Positions 8,068 to 15,931 of a stretch of 57,801 nt of DNA are shown here, piece by piece. How positions within the stretch are numbered: position 1 is the stretch's first letter; each line of letters starts with the position of its first letter. This DNA comes from Pseudomonas sp. MYb185. Its GTDB lineage: Bacteria; Pseudomonadota; Gammaproteobacteria; Pseudomonadales; Pseudomonadaceae. A program made the position numbers and the translations under genes. Under the pieces are notes generated by a model. That model was not told where the DNA came from and did not search any database. It saw nothing but the letters and a program-made list of their open reading frames with translations. Location: assembly GCF_002979975.1 (NCBI RefSeq), contig NZ_PCQD01000015.1, positions 1 to 57,801 of the forward strand, written 5' to 3'.

Positions 8068-10645
8068 GCTGACGGCCCAGACCGATCGCGATGAGTTGCT
8101 GGCCCTGCGTGCAGCCAACAACAAGTTGCGGCGGATCAATGCGGCGCTGATCGAACGGGTCGAGTCGATCGCCAATCCGCGTACCGAAAGTTACGCCGCT
8201 TTCCAGCATTCGGTGGAACTGGCCGAGCAGGTGCGTGAACGTACCCAGGCGCTGAACGAGACCATGGCCGAGCTGCAGGCCAGCAATCGCCTGCTCAACG
8301 AGGCGCGAGCCAGGGCGGAAACAGCCCGGCACCATCTGGCTGATGCCATCGAAAGCATGAACGACGGGGTGGTGCTGTTCGACAAGGACAGACGCATCGT
8401 GCTGTTCAACAGCCACTACGCGCGCTTCTGGGAGGGCACCCGGGTGCGGGTGCGTGAGGGCGTGCGACTGGAGGAACTCAAGCGTCTGGCTGCCGCTAGC
8501 GGCCTGGTGATGGACATGGAAGCCGGTGCCGATGGGCACATGCTGTATCGCATGCGCAACAAGCGCTGGGTCCAGGTCAGCGAGCGGCCGACCCGGGAAG
8601 GCGGCCTGGTCATCATCTATACCGATATCACCGACCTGAAAAATTCTGAAACGGCCCGCCGGGAGCAGGCCCTGGCGCAGAAGACACGCCTGCTGCAGCG
8701 TACCGTGGACAGCCTGTCCCAGGGGGTTGCGGTGGTGAACGAGGAGGGCGGGCTGGAGCTGTGGAACTACCGTTTCCTGGAGCTGGCCGGGCTGGCCCCG
8801 GTCAGACCGCACCGGCCCTTTGCCGAAGTGCTGGAAGACAGCGAGCTGGACCTGTTCACGCCGTACAGTCACAGCGCCGCAGGGCAGCCCCAGTTGACCT
8901 GCGAACAGCGACTCGGCAATGGCCGGGTGCTGGAGATGCGCAGCCATCCCATGCCGGCGGGCGGTTTCGTCAACACCTACACCGACATCACCGAGCGCGA
9001 CCTGTATGCCAAGGCGCTGCTGGAAAGCGAGCGCTGGGTACGCCTGATCACCGACCACCTACCGGCCATGATCGCCTATGTGGAACAGGATCTGACCTAC
9101 CAGTTCACCAACAAGGTATATGACGAGTGGTACGGCTGGCAGCGTGGCAATATTCTCGGCCAAAGCATGATGCATGTGCATAACGCAGAGCAGTTCACCC
9201 GGTTGGAGCCCTATATAGAACGGGCCTTCAATGGTGAAAGCGTGAGCTTCGAGTTTGCCGAATGCAGCCTCAATGGGGATGAGCGCTACCTGCTGCGCTC
9301 CTATGTGCCCAACCGAGACCCGAATGGCGAGGTCACCGGGCTGTTCGTCCTGATCCGGGATGTCACCGAGCGTCGGCGCAGCGCCGAAGCGCTGCACCAG
9401 GCGTACCAGCACCTGGAGCAGCGGGTCAGGGAACGAACCCGGGAACTGACCAGCCTGAACGACCAACTGCGCCAGGAAATCAACGAACGGGCCCAGGCGG
9501 AGGCGCGACTGCGCGAGGCCAAGCATGAAGCTGAGCAGGCCAACCTGTCGAAGACCAAGTTTCTCGCAGCCGTCAGTCATGATCTGCTGCAGCCGTTGAA
9601 CGCCGCGCGCCTGTTCACCGGTGCCTTGCTGGAGCAGCCGGTACCGCCGCCCAGCGGCGCGCTCGCCAGGCAGATCAACCAGTCGCTGGAAGATGTCGAG
9701 AACCTGCTCGGTACGCTGGTGGATATTTCCAAGCTGGATGCCGGGGTGATCAGGCCGGATGTCAGCTCCTTCAACATTGCCGAGCTGCTGGATAATCTGG
9801 CCAATGAGTACCGGCAGGTATGCGCCAGCCAGCAACTGCAGTTTCGTTTTGCCGGCAGCCAGTGCGTGGTGCACAGCGATATCCAGTTGCTGGCACGGAT
9901 TCTGCGCAACTTCCTGACCAATGCGGTCCGCTACACGCAGAACGGCCGGATTCTGCTGGGGTGTCGCCGCCATGCCCACGGGCTGCGCATAGAGGTCTGG
10001 GATACCGGCATGGGGATCGCCGAGGACAAGCTGGAAGAGATCTTCCAGGAATTCAAACGCATTCAGCCTGCCACCCAGGCCCGGGACCAGGGTCTGGGGC
10101 TGGGCCTGGCCATCGCGGAAAAGGTCGCGCGCATGCTCGGCCATCGGATCCGCGTCCGCTCGGTAGAAGGCAAGGGGTCGGTGTTCTCCGTGGATATTCC
10201 CTATGGCAGGCGTAGCCCGGTACCGAACACCGCGGCATCGATTCCGGCGAGCATCGGCCAGCATCTGCGCGGTGCGCGCATCTGGGTAGTGGATAATGAC
10301 CCATCAATCTGTGCGGCCATGCGCACCTTGCTGGAGAACTGGGGCTGTGAGGTGATCACGGCGCTGTCGGCTGATGATCTGGCCAGCCAGGTGGACGGGT
10401 TCCGTGCTGCAGCCGACCTGCTGCTGGCCGACTATCACCTGGATCACGGTGCCAATGGGGTGGATGTCGCGGCCGCGATCAACGCCCGCCGCGGTACACC
10501 GCTGCCGGTGCTGCTGATCACCGCCAATTACAGCAACGAGTTGAAGCAGCAGGTGCGCGAGCTGGGGCACATGCTCATGCACAAGCCCGTCAAGCCAATG
10601 AAGCTGAAGGCTGCCATGAGCCACATACTGGCCCAGCCAGGTTGA
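8051..10645 (+). CDS. ercS': Multi-PAS hybrid sensor histidine kinase, ErcS'-like
   Basis: A soluble kinase of about 864 residues. An N-terminal coiled coil is followed by three PAS-like domains (about 85-190, 205-315 and 325-440), a second coiled coil, HisKA with SHDLLQPLN (His510), an HATPase domain with DTGMGI and GLGLGLAI, and a receiver with Asp794 in ADYHLD. It has the same kinase-receiver core as ErcS and also lacks an HPt domain. The start is uncertain: TTG 8051 gives a 17-bp overlap with the FIST gene, whereas ATG 7943 would overlap by 125 bp. Its stop codon abuts the stop of erbR on the other strand with no gap. Confidence 0.82.
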   Translation: MPIHAELTAQTDRDELLALRAANNKLRRINAALIERVESIANPRTESYAAFQHSVELAEQVRERTQALNETMAELQASNRLLNEARARAETARHHLADAIESMNDGVVLFDKDRRIVLFNSHYARFWEGTRVRVREGVRLEELKRLAAASGLVMDMEAGADGHMLYRMRNKRWVQVSERPTREGGLVIIYTDITDLKNSETARREQALAQKTRLLQRTVDSLSQGVAVVNEEGGLELWNYRFLELAGLAPVRPHRPFAEVLEDSELDLFTPYSHSAAGQPQLTCEQRLGNGRVLEMRSHPMPAGGFVNTYTDITERDLYAKALLESERWVRLITDHLPAMIAYVEQDLTYQFTNKVYDEWYGWQRGNILGQSMMHVHNAEQFTRLEPYIERAFNGESVSFEFAECSLNGDERYLLRSYVPNRDPNGEVTGLFVLIRDVTERRRSAEALHQAYQHLEQRVRERTRELTSLNDQLRQEINERAQAEARLREAKHEAEQANLSKTKFLAAVSHDLLQPLNAARLFTGALLEQPVPPPSGALARQINQSLEDVENLLGTLVDISKLDAGVIRPDVSSFNIAELLDNLANEYRQVCASQQLQFRFAGSQCVVHSDIQLLARILRNFLTNAVRYTQNGRILLGCRRHAHGLRIEVWDTGMGIAEDKLEEIFQEFKRIQPATQARDQGLGLGLAIAEKVARMLGHRIRVRSVEGKGSVFSVDIPYGRRSPVPNTAASIPASIGQHLRGARIWVVDNDPSICAAMRTLLENWGCEVITALSADDLASQVDGFRAAADLLLADYHLDHGANGVDVAAAINARRGTPLPVLLITANYSNELKQQVRELGHMLMHKPVKPMKLKAAMSHILAQPG

Positions 10646-11308
10646 TCAGCGCCGCAGATAGGCGCTGAAATCCACATCGACGGCGGACAGAATGGCCTGT
10701 ACCCGGTTGCTGACATGCAGCTTGCGCAGGATGGCGGAAACATGCGCCTTGACTGTGGTTTCGGCAATATCCAGATGATAGGCGATCTGCTTGTTCGACT
10801 CGCCCTTGGCCATGCGTTCCAGGACCAGCAGCTGCTTGCGGGTCAGGGCATACAGCAGCTCCGGCGACAGTGGTGCCTCGTCAGGTGTACGTCGGGTGAT
10901 GGTGCGATTGGAGCGGATGACATCCGAGGGCAGGTAGACATCACCAGCCAGAATCTGCACGATGGCCTCGGTCATCTGCGCCCTTGGTGAAGATTTGGTG
11001 ATGAACCCCACGGCGCCATAGGTGATCGCCTGCAACACGACCTGTTTGTCTTCCTCCGCCGATACGATCACCACCGGAATCGACGGCGACTCGTTGCGCA
11101 GAGTGATCAGTCCGTTCAGCCCATGCATTCCGGGCATGTTCAGATCCAGCAGGATCAGGTCCAGATCATCATGTTCCCTGGCAATGCCCAGGGCACTGTC
11201 CAGGTCCGAGGTTTCCAGCAGTTCGGAGCCGGGAAAACCGGCTGCAACCACGTTGCAGATAGCTTCACGGAACAGAGGGTGGTCGTCGGCTATCAGTATT
11301 TTGTACAT
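10646..11308 (-). CDS. erbR: LuxR-family response regulator ErbR (AgmR-type)
   Basis: A 220-residue NarL/LuxR-type regulator. The receiver has an acidic pair DD at 8-9, phospho-acceptor Asp55 in LLDLNMPG and conserved Lys in FITKSS. The C-terminal LuxR helix-turn-helix includes [20 protein letters not shown] (about 153-172). In pseudomonads ErbR/AgmR heads the ethanol-oxidation cascade and activates pqq and ercA-type genes. It is convergent with the ErcS'-like kinase and divergent from the EraR-like gene. Of the two regulators here it is the one with an intact phosphorylation site. Confidence 0.85.
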   Translation of the reverse strand: MYKILIADDHPLFREAICNVVAAGFPGSELLETSDLDSALGIAREHDDLDLILLDLNMPGMHGLNGLITLRNESPSIPVVIVSAEEDKQVVLQAITYGAVGFITKSSPRAQMTEAIVQILAGDVYLPSDVIRSNRTITRRTPDEAPLSPELLYALTRKQLLVLERMAKGESNKQIAYHLDIAETTVKAHVSAILRKLHVSNRVQAILSAVDVDFSAYLRR

Positions 11309-11763
11309 GACCTGCTCCAGGCTGTTCTTGTTATCGACTGCCAGCCATTGTGCTCGCAGTGTTTATTATATGTCCGGCATTACACCCTGTGACGGGGTAC
11401 TTTCAAATAGTACATTGGCATCAGAGCTTACAACCAAAGTAGTAGATGGCAACGGAAAACCCCGCCGTACCTTGCCAACAAGTAGCGCTCAGGAAGTACC
11501 AAGGTAGCATTCAAGTGCGGTGCCCAGGCCTTAGGATGGACGTATGTCGGCAGTGCCGTACCGGTGGGTTGCTTCACCGCTTTGCGGTTCGCAATGACGA
11601 GGGAGAGTGGTTGGGGCTATGCCACCTCCGTGGCTCCCCAGCTGTCATTGCGAGCCCGCAGGGCGTGGCAATCCACGGCGCTGGCCATCCAGCGCACCGA
11701 GCTTGTGGGCTGCCGTCTCCTGCTGGTAATAGCGGAGTGGAATGTTTAATGGGAGGTCGGGGC
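11309..11763. promoter_or_regulatory. Divergent erbR / eraR-like control region
   Basis: A 455-bp non-coding stretch. On the plus strand three motif copies line up: CCAAAGTAGTAGAT (11434), AACAAGTAGCGCTC (11477) and CCAAGGTAGCATTC (11499). They are spaced 43 and 22 bp, about four and two helical turns. A 111-bp inverted-repeat element then separates these sites from the eraR-like start. A plus-strand reading frame starting at 11446 crosses this region, but it encodes repeat DNA and is not taken as protein. Confidence 0.5.
11565..11675. repeat. 111-bp MITE/REP-like inverted-repeat element
   Basis: The left arm contains TTCGCAATGAC, and the right arm contains GTCATTGCGAG followed by GTGGCAATCCA. 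The arms pair imperfectly over about 33 bp (left from 11565, right ending 11675). Repeats of the form GTCATTGCGAG...GCAATCC are scattered between genes in many proteobacterial genomes. There is no coding capacity. It sits between the putative operator sites and the eraR-like gene. Confidence 0.65.
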
Positions 11764-12423
11764 ATGCATATCCTGTTATTGGACGATCACTTCATTGTCA
11801 GGCAGGGCTATCGCAGCCTGCTCGCGGCACAGCATCCACAGGCTGGCATCCTGGAAGCGGGCAGTGGTGAGGAAGCACTCACGGCCGTCCAGCAGCAGGT
11901 GCCGGACCTGGTGATCCTGGAGGTCAGCCTGCCCGGCATCAGTGGTATCGAAACCGCTCGCCGTCTGCTGCAGCGCTGGCCGCTGCTGCGTATCCTGTTC
12001 TTCAGCATGCACGACGAACTGCCGCTGGTGCGCCAGGCACTGGCGGTCGGCGCCATGGGTTTCATAACCAAGGGGGCAGGGCGGGAAGTACTGCTCGAGG
12101 CGGTGAAGCGCTGCCTGACCGGCCATCGCTACATCGAGCAGGAGCTGGCCATCCAGCTTGCCTGTTCGGCGGACGACAGCAGGCTCGACCCGCGTCTGGA
12201 GTGCATGACGCCCCGCGAGTTCGAGATCTTCGTCATGCTCTCCAAAGGCCTTGCTCCACGCCAGATCGCCCATCACCTCTGCCTGAGCAGCAAGACCATT
12301 TCCAATAACCTGACCATGCTGAAACAGAAACTCGATGTCACCTCGTTGGCCGAGCTGGTTCATCTGGCCATCGATACCGGCGTGATCCGCATGCACGGTC
12401 TGATCGGTCGGCAGCTAAGCTGA
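11764..12423 (+). CDS. EraR/ExaE-like LuxR response regulator with Glu at the phospho-site
   Basis: A 219-residue NarL/LuxR-type protein starting at ATG 11764 (MHILLLDDH) behind GGGAGG. The receiver keeps the acidic pair D7-D8, the Ser switch (FFSMHD) and Lys (FITKGAG), but the phospho-acceptor position reads VILEVSLPG, giving Glu53 instead of Asp. The LuxR helix-turn-helix is intact (MTPREFEIFVMLSKG to the SSKTISNNL region). Position before exaA and domain order match EraR/ExaE, the direct activator of exaA. No partner EraS kinase gene is nearby. The Glu suggests phosphorylation-independent, possibly permanently active behaviour; this is inference. Confidence 0.8.
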   Translation: MHILLLDDHFIVRQGYRSLLAAQHPQAGILEAGSGEEALTAVQQQVPDLVILEVSLPGISGIETARRLLQRWPLLRILFFSMHDELPLVRQALAVGAMGFITKGAGREVLLEAVKRCLTGHRYIEQELAIQLACSADDSRLDPRLECMTPREFEIFVMLSKGLAPRQIAHHLCLSSKTISNNLTMLKQKLDVTSLAELVHLAIDTGVIRMHGLIGRQLS

Positions 12424-12437
12424 ACCTGCCGACAGCC

Positions 12438-13133
12438 TCATTGTGCCTGGGGACTGAGGTGGGCTTCCCAGTCTACCGGGCAGTCGATGCAGTTGGTCAT
12501 GTGCATATTCAGGTAGGTGCCATAGTGCAGGCGGGTGCCGGTCATGGTCGCTGACTCCAGGTTGGCGTGGTTCATTTTCGACTCCTGCAGATTGGCATCG
12601 CTCAGATCGGCACCCTTGAGATCGGCCTTGGGCAGCCAGGCCATCTCCAGATTGGCGGCACGCAACACCACATCATGCATGCGGGCTGCACTGAAGCGGG
12701 CGAACTCCAGATTGGCTCCGGTGAAGTCAGCCTGCCGGAACTCGCCGCCCTGGGCATTCAGGTTCCATGCCTGGACCGCGACAAAGCTGCTGCCGATGGC
12801 GCTGGCACCGCGCATGGCGGTTTGTTGCAGACTGGCACGGTTGAAATTGGCGCCGTCGAGTCTGGCATTATCCAGTTTGGCCTGGTCCAGCTTGGCGTGG
12901 CGCAGATCGGCACCGCGCAGATCGGCGCCGGTGAGGTCAGCCTTGCTCAGATCCTTGTGGCGCAGATCGGCCTGGCGCAGATCCACACCGGGGCAGGAGG
13001 TGCCGCGCACCAAGGCGCAGCCATTGATGGTAACGACATCTTCATCGGCAACATCCGCCACCTGGGCTTGCAGCGCGAGGCTGCATGTTGCCAGACCGGA
13101 CATCAGCAGCATGCGGGGAATCAAAGGATTCAT
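12438..13133 (-). CDS. Exported pentapeptide-repeat protein
   Basis: A 231-residue protein starting at ATG 13133, with a signal peptide of about 23 residues (ending LALQAQ). The body is a run of A(D/N)LxX repeats from about residue 50 to 205, such as ADLRHKDLSKADLTGADLRG, predicted to fold as a right-handed beta-helix. Two Cys lie before the repeats (GCALVRGTSCPG) and two near the C-terminus (NCIDCPVDW). It lies directly downstream of exaA on the same strand. Homologues occupy this place in other Pseudomonas exa loci. The function is unknown; a periplasmic structural or metal/disulfide role is possible. Confidence 0.82.
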   Translation of the reverse strand: MNPLIPRMLLMSGLATCSLALQAQVADVADEDVVTINGCALVRGTSCPGVDLRQADLRHKDLSKADLTGADLRGADLRHAKLDQAKLDNARLDGANFNRASLQQTAMRGASAIGSSFVAVQAWNLNAQGGEFRQADFTGANLEFARFSAARMHDVVLRAANLEMAWLPKADLKGADLSDANLQESKMNHANLESATMTGTRLHYGTYLNMHMTNCIDCPVDWEAHLSPQAQ

Positions 13134-13162
13134 GGTCCGTACCTCTGTCGGTGATTCATGCA

Positions 13163-13189
13163 GTTGCGCCAGGCTGGGCCTGGCGCAAC
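13163..13189 (-). promoter_or_regulatory. Perfect 11-bp hairpin between exaA and the pentapeptide gene
   Basis: GTTGCGCCAGG pairs exactly with CCTGGCGCAAC across a 5-nt loop. It lies in the 76-bp gap between the exaA stop and the next start, without a T tract. It is likelier to stabilise the 3' end of exaA mRNA or act as a partial terminator than to block read-through fully. Confidence 0.6.
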
Positions 13190-13209
13190 GTCGGTTACCG
13201 CGATAGTGC

Positions 13210-15081
13210 TCAGCGCTTGGCTGTCTGCTGTTCCCAGGACGGGAGCTTGAACACCCAGAAGGAACCACCCTGGGCGACCGGCTTGGTCAGCTCGGCCATG
13301 TCGCCACCCCACAGCGGAACCGCGCCGCCGTAGCCGGTGGTAACGCCGATGTACTGCTCACCATCCTGTTCCCAGGTGATCGGCGGGGAAATGATCCCGG
13401 TGCCGGTCTGGAATTTCCACAGCTCCTTGCCGGTCTTGGCATCGAACGCCTTGAAGTAGCCATCGCCGGTGCCGGTGAACACCAGGTTGCCCGCGGTCGC
13501 CAGGACGCCTGCCCACAGCGGCAGCGGTTCCTTGTGCTCCCATTCCACCTTACCGGTGGTCGGGTTCATCGCCCGCAGGATGCCGACGTGGTCGTCATAC
13601 AGACGCTTGATGCGGAAACCCATGCCCAGGTAGGCCGAGCCCTTGTTGTAGCTGACTTCCTCGGTCCAGTAGTCTTCCTTCCAGTGGTTGGCGGGAACAT
13701 AGAACAGACCGGTGTCCTTGCTGTAGGCCATCGGGTTCCAGTTCTTGCCACCAAGGAAGGGCGGCGATACCTCGACCGCTTCGCTGCGCTCCTGGCCCGG
13801 CTGCAGGCGTGGCGGGCGCTGGCCTTCGTTTTCCACCGGACGGCCGGTCTCCAGATCGATATGGCTGGCCCAGGTGATGTTGTCGACGAACGGGAAGGCG
13901 TTGGTCAGCTTGCCGTTATTGCGGTCGACCACATAGAAGAAGCCGTTGCGGTCGGCGTGGGCGGTGGCCTTGACGGTCTTGCCTGACTGGTCCTTGTAGT
14001 CGAACAGCACCAGCTCGTTGTTGCCGGAGAAGTCCCAGGCATCGTTGGGGGTATGCTGGTAGAACCACTTCACCTCGCCGGTGGTCGGGTCCACGGCGAC
14101 CTGGCCACTGGTGTAGAGGCTGTCATAGTCAGCCGGGTTGCCGTCCTTGGAGGTCCGCGCCCAGCCATTCCACGGCGCGGGGTTGCCGGCACCAACGATG
14201 ATGGTATTGGTTTCCGGGTCGAAGCTCGCACTTTGCCAGGGCGCACCGCCACCCTGGCTCCAGGCTTCGACCTTGCCGGTGGGGGAGTTCGGATCGTCCG
14301 GCCAGGAGGGCGCCTTGATATCACCGGTGGGCGTGCTGTCCTTGCCGTTCAGACGGCCCATGTGGCCTTCGACGAAGGGCCGCATCCAGATTTCCTCGCC
14401 GGTATCGGGATCACGGGCAAACAGCTTGCCGACCACGCCGAACTCGTCACCGGAGGAGCCGTGGATCAGCAGCGTCTTGCCGGTTTTCTGGTCCTTGACG
14501 ATGGTCGGAGCGCCGGTCATGGTGTAGCCGGCACGGTGATCACCGAACTTCTCCCGCCAGACCACCTTTCCGGTGTCCTTGTTCAGTGCCACGACTCCGG
14601 CATCCAGGGTGCCGAAGAATACCTTGTCGCCATAGATCGCCGCGCCGCGGTTGACCACGTCACAGCAGGGGCGGATGTCGTCCGGCAGGCGATGGGAATA
14701 GCTCCACAGACGTTTGCCGGTCTTGGCATCCAGGGCGAACATGCGTGAATACGAACCGGTGACATAGATCACGCCGTCGTGCACCAGCGCCTGGGATTCC
14801 TGCCCGCGCTGCTTCTCATCGCCGAACGAGAACGACCAGGCCGGAGTCAGCTTGAAGACGTTCTGGTCGTTCACCAGGCTCAGCGGGCTGTAGCGCTGGG
14901 CGTTGTTGCCCATGCCGTACATCAGTACGTCGTGGGTGGTGGTGTGATCGTTGGCGATATCGTCCCAAGTGACTGGCTTGGCCGCCACGTGGGATGCGCT
15001 CAGGGCAAGTCCAGCCGTGAGGATAAGGTATCTCACAGCCCGGGCTGCAGGCCTCATGGCAGGAAGTGTTTTTGTTGTCAT
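13210..15081 (-). CDS. exaA: PQQ-dependent ethanol dehydrogenase, quinoprotein ExaA
   Basis: A 623-residue periplasmic eight-bladed propeller enzyme oxidising primary alcohols to aldehydes and reducing cytochrome c550. ATG 15081 (AAGGAA site) gives a 34-residue signal peptide. The adjacent disulfide cysteines are C139-C140 (105-106 mature) and the catalytic base Asp350 lies in AWDFSG (316 mature), as in P. aeruginosa ExaA. The residue two after this Asp is Ser352, not the Asp of lanthanide-type enzymes, so this is a calcium-type enzyme. W-motif repeats such as DAKTGKRLW are frequent. It is divergent from exaB across a motif-bearing control region. Confidence 0.96.
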   Translation of the reverse strand: MTTKTLPAMRPAARAVRYLILTAGLALSASHVAAKPVTWDDIANDHTTTHDVLMYGMGNNAQRYSPLSLVNDQNVFKLTPAWSFSFGDEKQRGQESQALVHDGVIYVTGSYSRMFALDAKTGKRLWSYSHRLPDDIRPCCDVVNRGAAIYGDKVFFGTLDAGVVALNKDTGKVVWREKFGDHRAGYTMTGAPTIVKDQKTGKTLLIHGSSGDEFGVVGKLFARDPDTGEEIWMRPFVEGHMGRLNGKDSTPTGDIKAPSWPDDPNSPTGKVEAWSQGGGAPWQSASFDPETNTIIVGAGNPAPWNGWARTSKDGNPADYDSLYTSGQVAVDPTTGEVKWFYQHTPNDAWDFSGNNELVLFDYKDQSGKTVKATAHADRNGFFYVVDRNNGKLTNAFPFVDNITWASHIDLETGRPVENEGQRPPRLQPGQERSEAVEVSPPFLGGKNWNPMAYSKDTGLFYVPANHWKEDYWTEEVSYNKGSAYLGMGFRIKRLYDDHVGILRAMNPTTGKVEWEHKEPLPLWAGVLATAGNLVFTGTGDGYFKAFDAKTGKELWKFQTGTGIISPPITWEQDGEQYIGVTTGYGGAVPLWGGDMAELTKPVAQGGSFWVFKLPSWEQQTAKR

Positions 15082-15449
15082 GGCAGTGTTCCTTGTTGTT
15101 GGAAGAGGGCAGCATTGCTGGTCCACGCCAACATCTTGGTCAGGGCAGGGAAGGGGCGAAACGGAAAATAACCCGTAGTTGGCGGGAAATAGTCCCTTGC
15201 GGATGCTCCTTGGGATGCCTACCGGAGAACCGCTACTTCAGGAGGAGAGAAACGCTGCTTTGGCATCTGTGATCAGCTGAATGCGCCGCGCCATGGCCCG
15301 CCGGCGGGGGCTCTCGCCCATGTACCTACTACCAAGGAAGCATCCCCCGACCACCAAAGCAGCATTGGGAGCTTCTCGCTACCTTCCTACCATTTCTGCC
15401 GACAGCCGAATAAAAACCATCCGTATCACACGGCCGCGAGGTAAGCAGG
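15082..15449. promoter_or_regulatory. exaA/exaB divergent control region with paired operator-like repeats
   Basis: A 368-bp non-coding region. Toward exaB (plus strand): CCAAGGAAGCATCC at 15332 and CCAAAGCAGCATTG at 15354, start-to-start 22 bp. Toward exaA (minus strand): CCAAAGCAGCGTTT from 15263 and CTGAAGTAGCGGTT from 15241, again 22 bp, plus CCAAGGAGCATCCG from 15213. The pairs suit a dimeric LuxR-type activator binding one DNA face. Which regulator binds is not shown. Confidence 0.55.
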
Positions 15450-15887
15450 ATGACACAGTACAAGAAAACACTGAAATTGGCCGCCATCAGCCTGGTGCTG
15501 GTAGCCGGCCAGGTCTGGGCGCATGGCAACGTAACGCCGCAAGCCGTCGACACCAAGGGCCTCGACAAGCTCGGAGAGGAGTGGCTGGAGTCCAACCCTT
15601 ACCGTGAAGGTCATCCGCAATACGAGACCGCCGTGACCATCGGCGCTTCCGCCTATAACCAGAACTGTGCCGCCTGCCACGGCCTCGACGGCATCTCCGG
15701 GGGCATCAATCCGGACCTGCGCTATCTGGAGACCGGCGACTACGGCGATGAATGGTACAAGGAACGGGTGGTCAACGGCGCCGTGCGTGATGGCCGGGTG
15801 TACATGCCGAAGATGGCCGACTTCCTCAGCCAGGAAGCGCTCTGGGCCATCCGTGCCTGGCTGGAAACCGTTGCCATTGAGCAATAG
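15450..15887 (+). CDS. exaB: Cytochrome c550, electron acceptor of ExaA
   Basis: A 145-residue periplasmic cytochrome with a signal peptide of about 24 residues (ending GQVWA). There is one haem c site, CAACH near residue 73, and a likely axial Met in YMPKM near residue 117. It takes electrons from PQQ-ethanol dehydrogenase and passes them to the terminal oxidase chain. It is divergent from exaA and 44 bp ahead of acs, probably co-transcribed. In P. aeruginosa the gene after exaB is the aldehyde dehydrogenase exaC; that gene is absent here. Confidence 0.93.
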   Translation: MTQYKKTLKLAAISLVLVAGQVWAHGNVTPQAVDTKGLDKLGEEWLESNPYREGHPQYETAVTIGASAYNQNCAACHGLDGISGGINPDLRYLETGDYGDEWYKERVVNGAVRDGRVYMPKMADFLSQEALWAIRAWLETVAIEQ

Positions 15888-15931
15888 CCACGCGGGCCCA
15901 TGAGATTTCCAATACATTACCGAGGTATCCA

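Noticed and set aside
11446..11763. N-terminal extension of the eraR-like reading frame
   Set aside because: It translates the MITE-like repeat and the operator sites; the conserved receiver starts at ATG 11764 behind GGGAGG.
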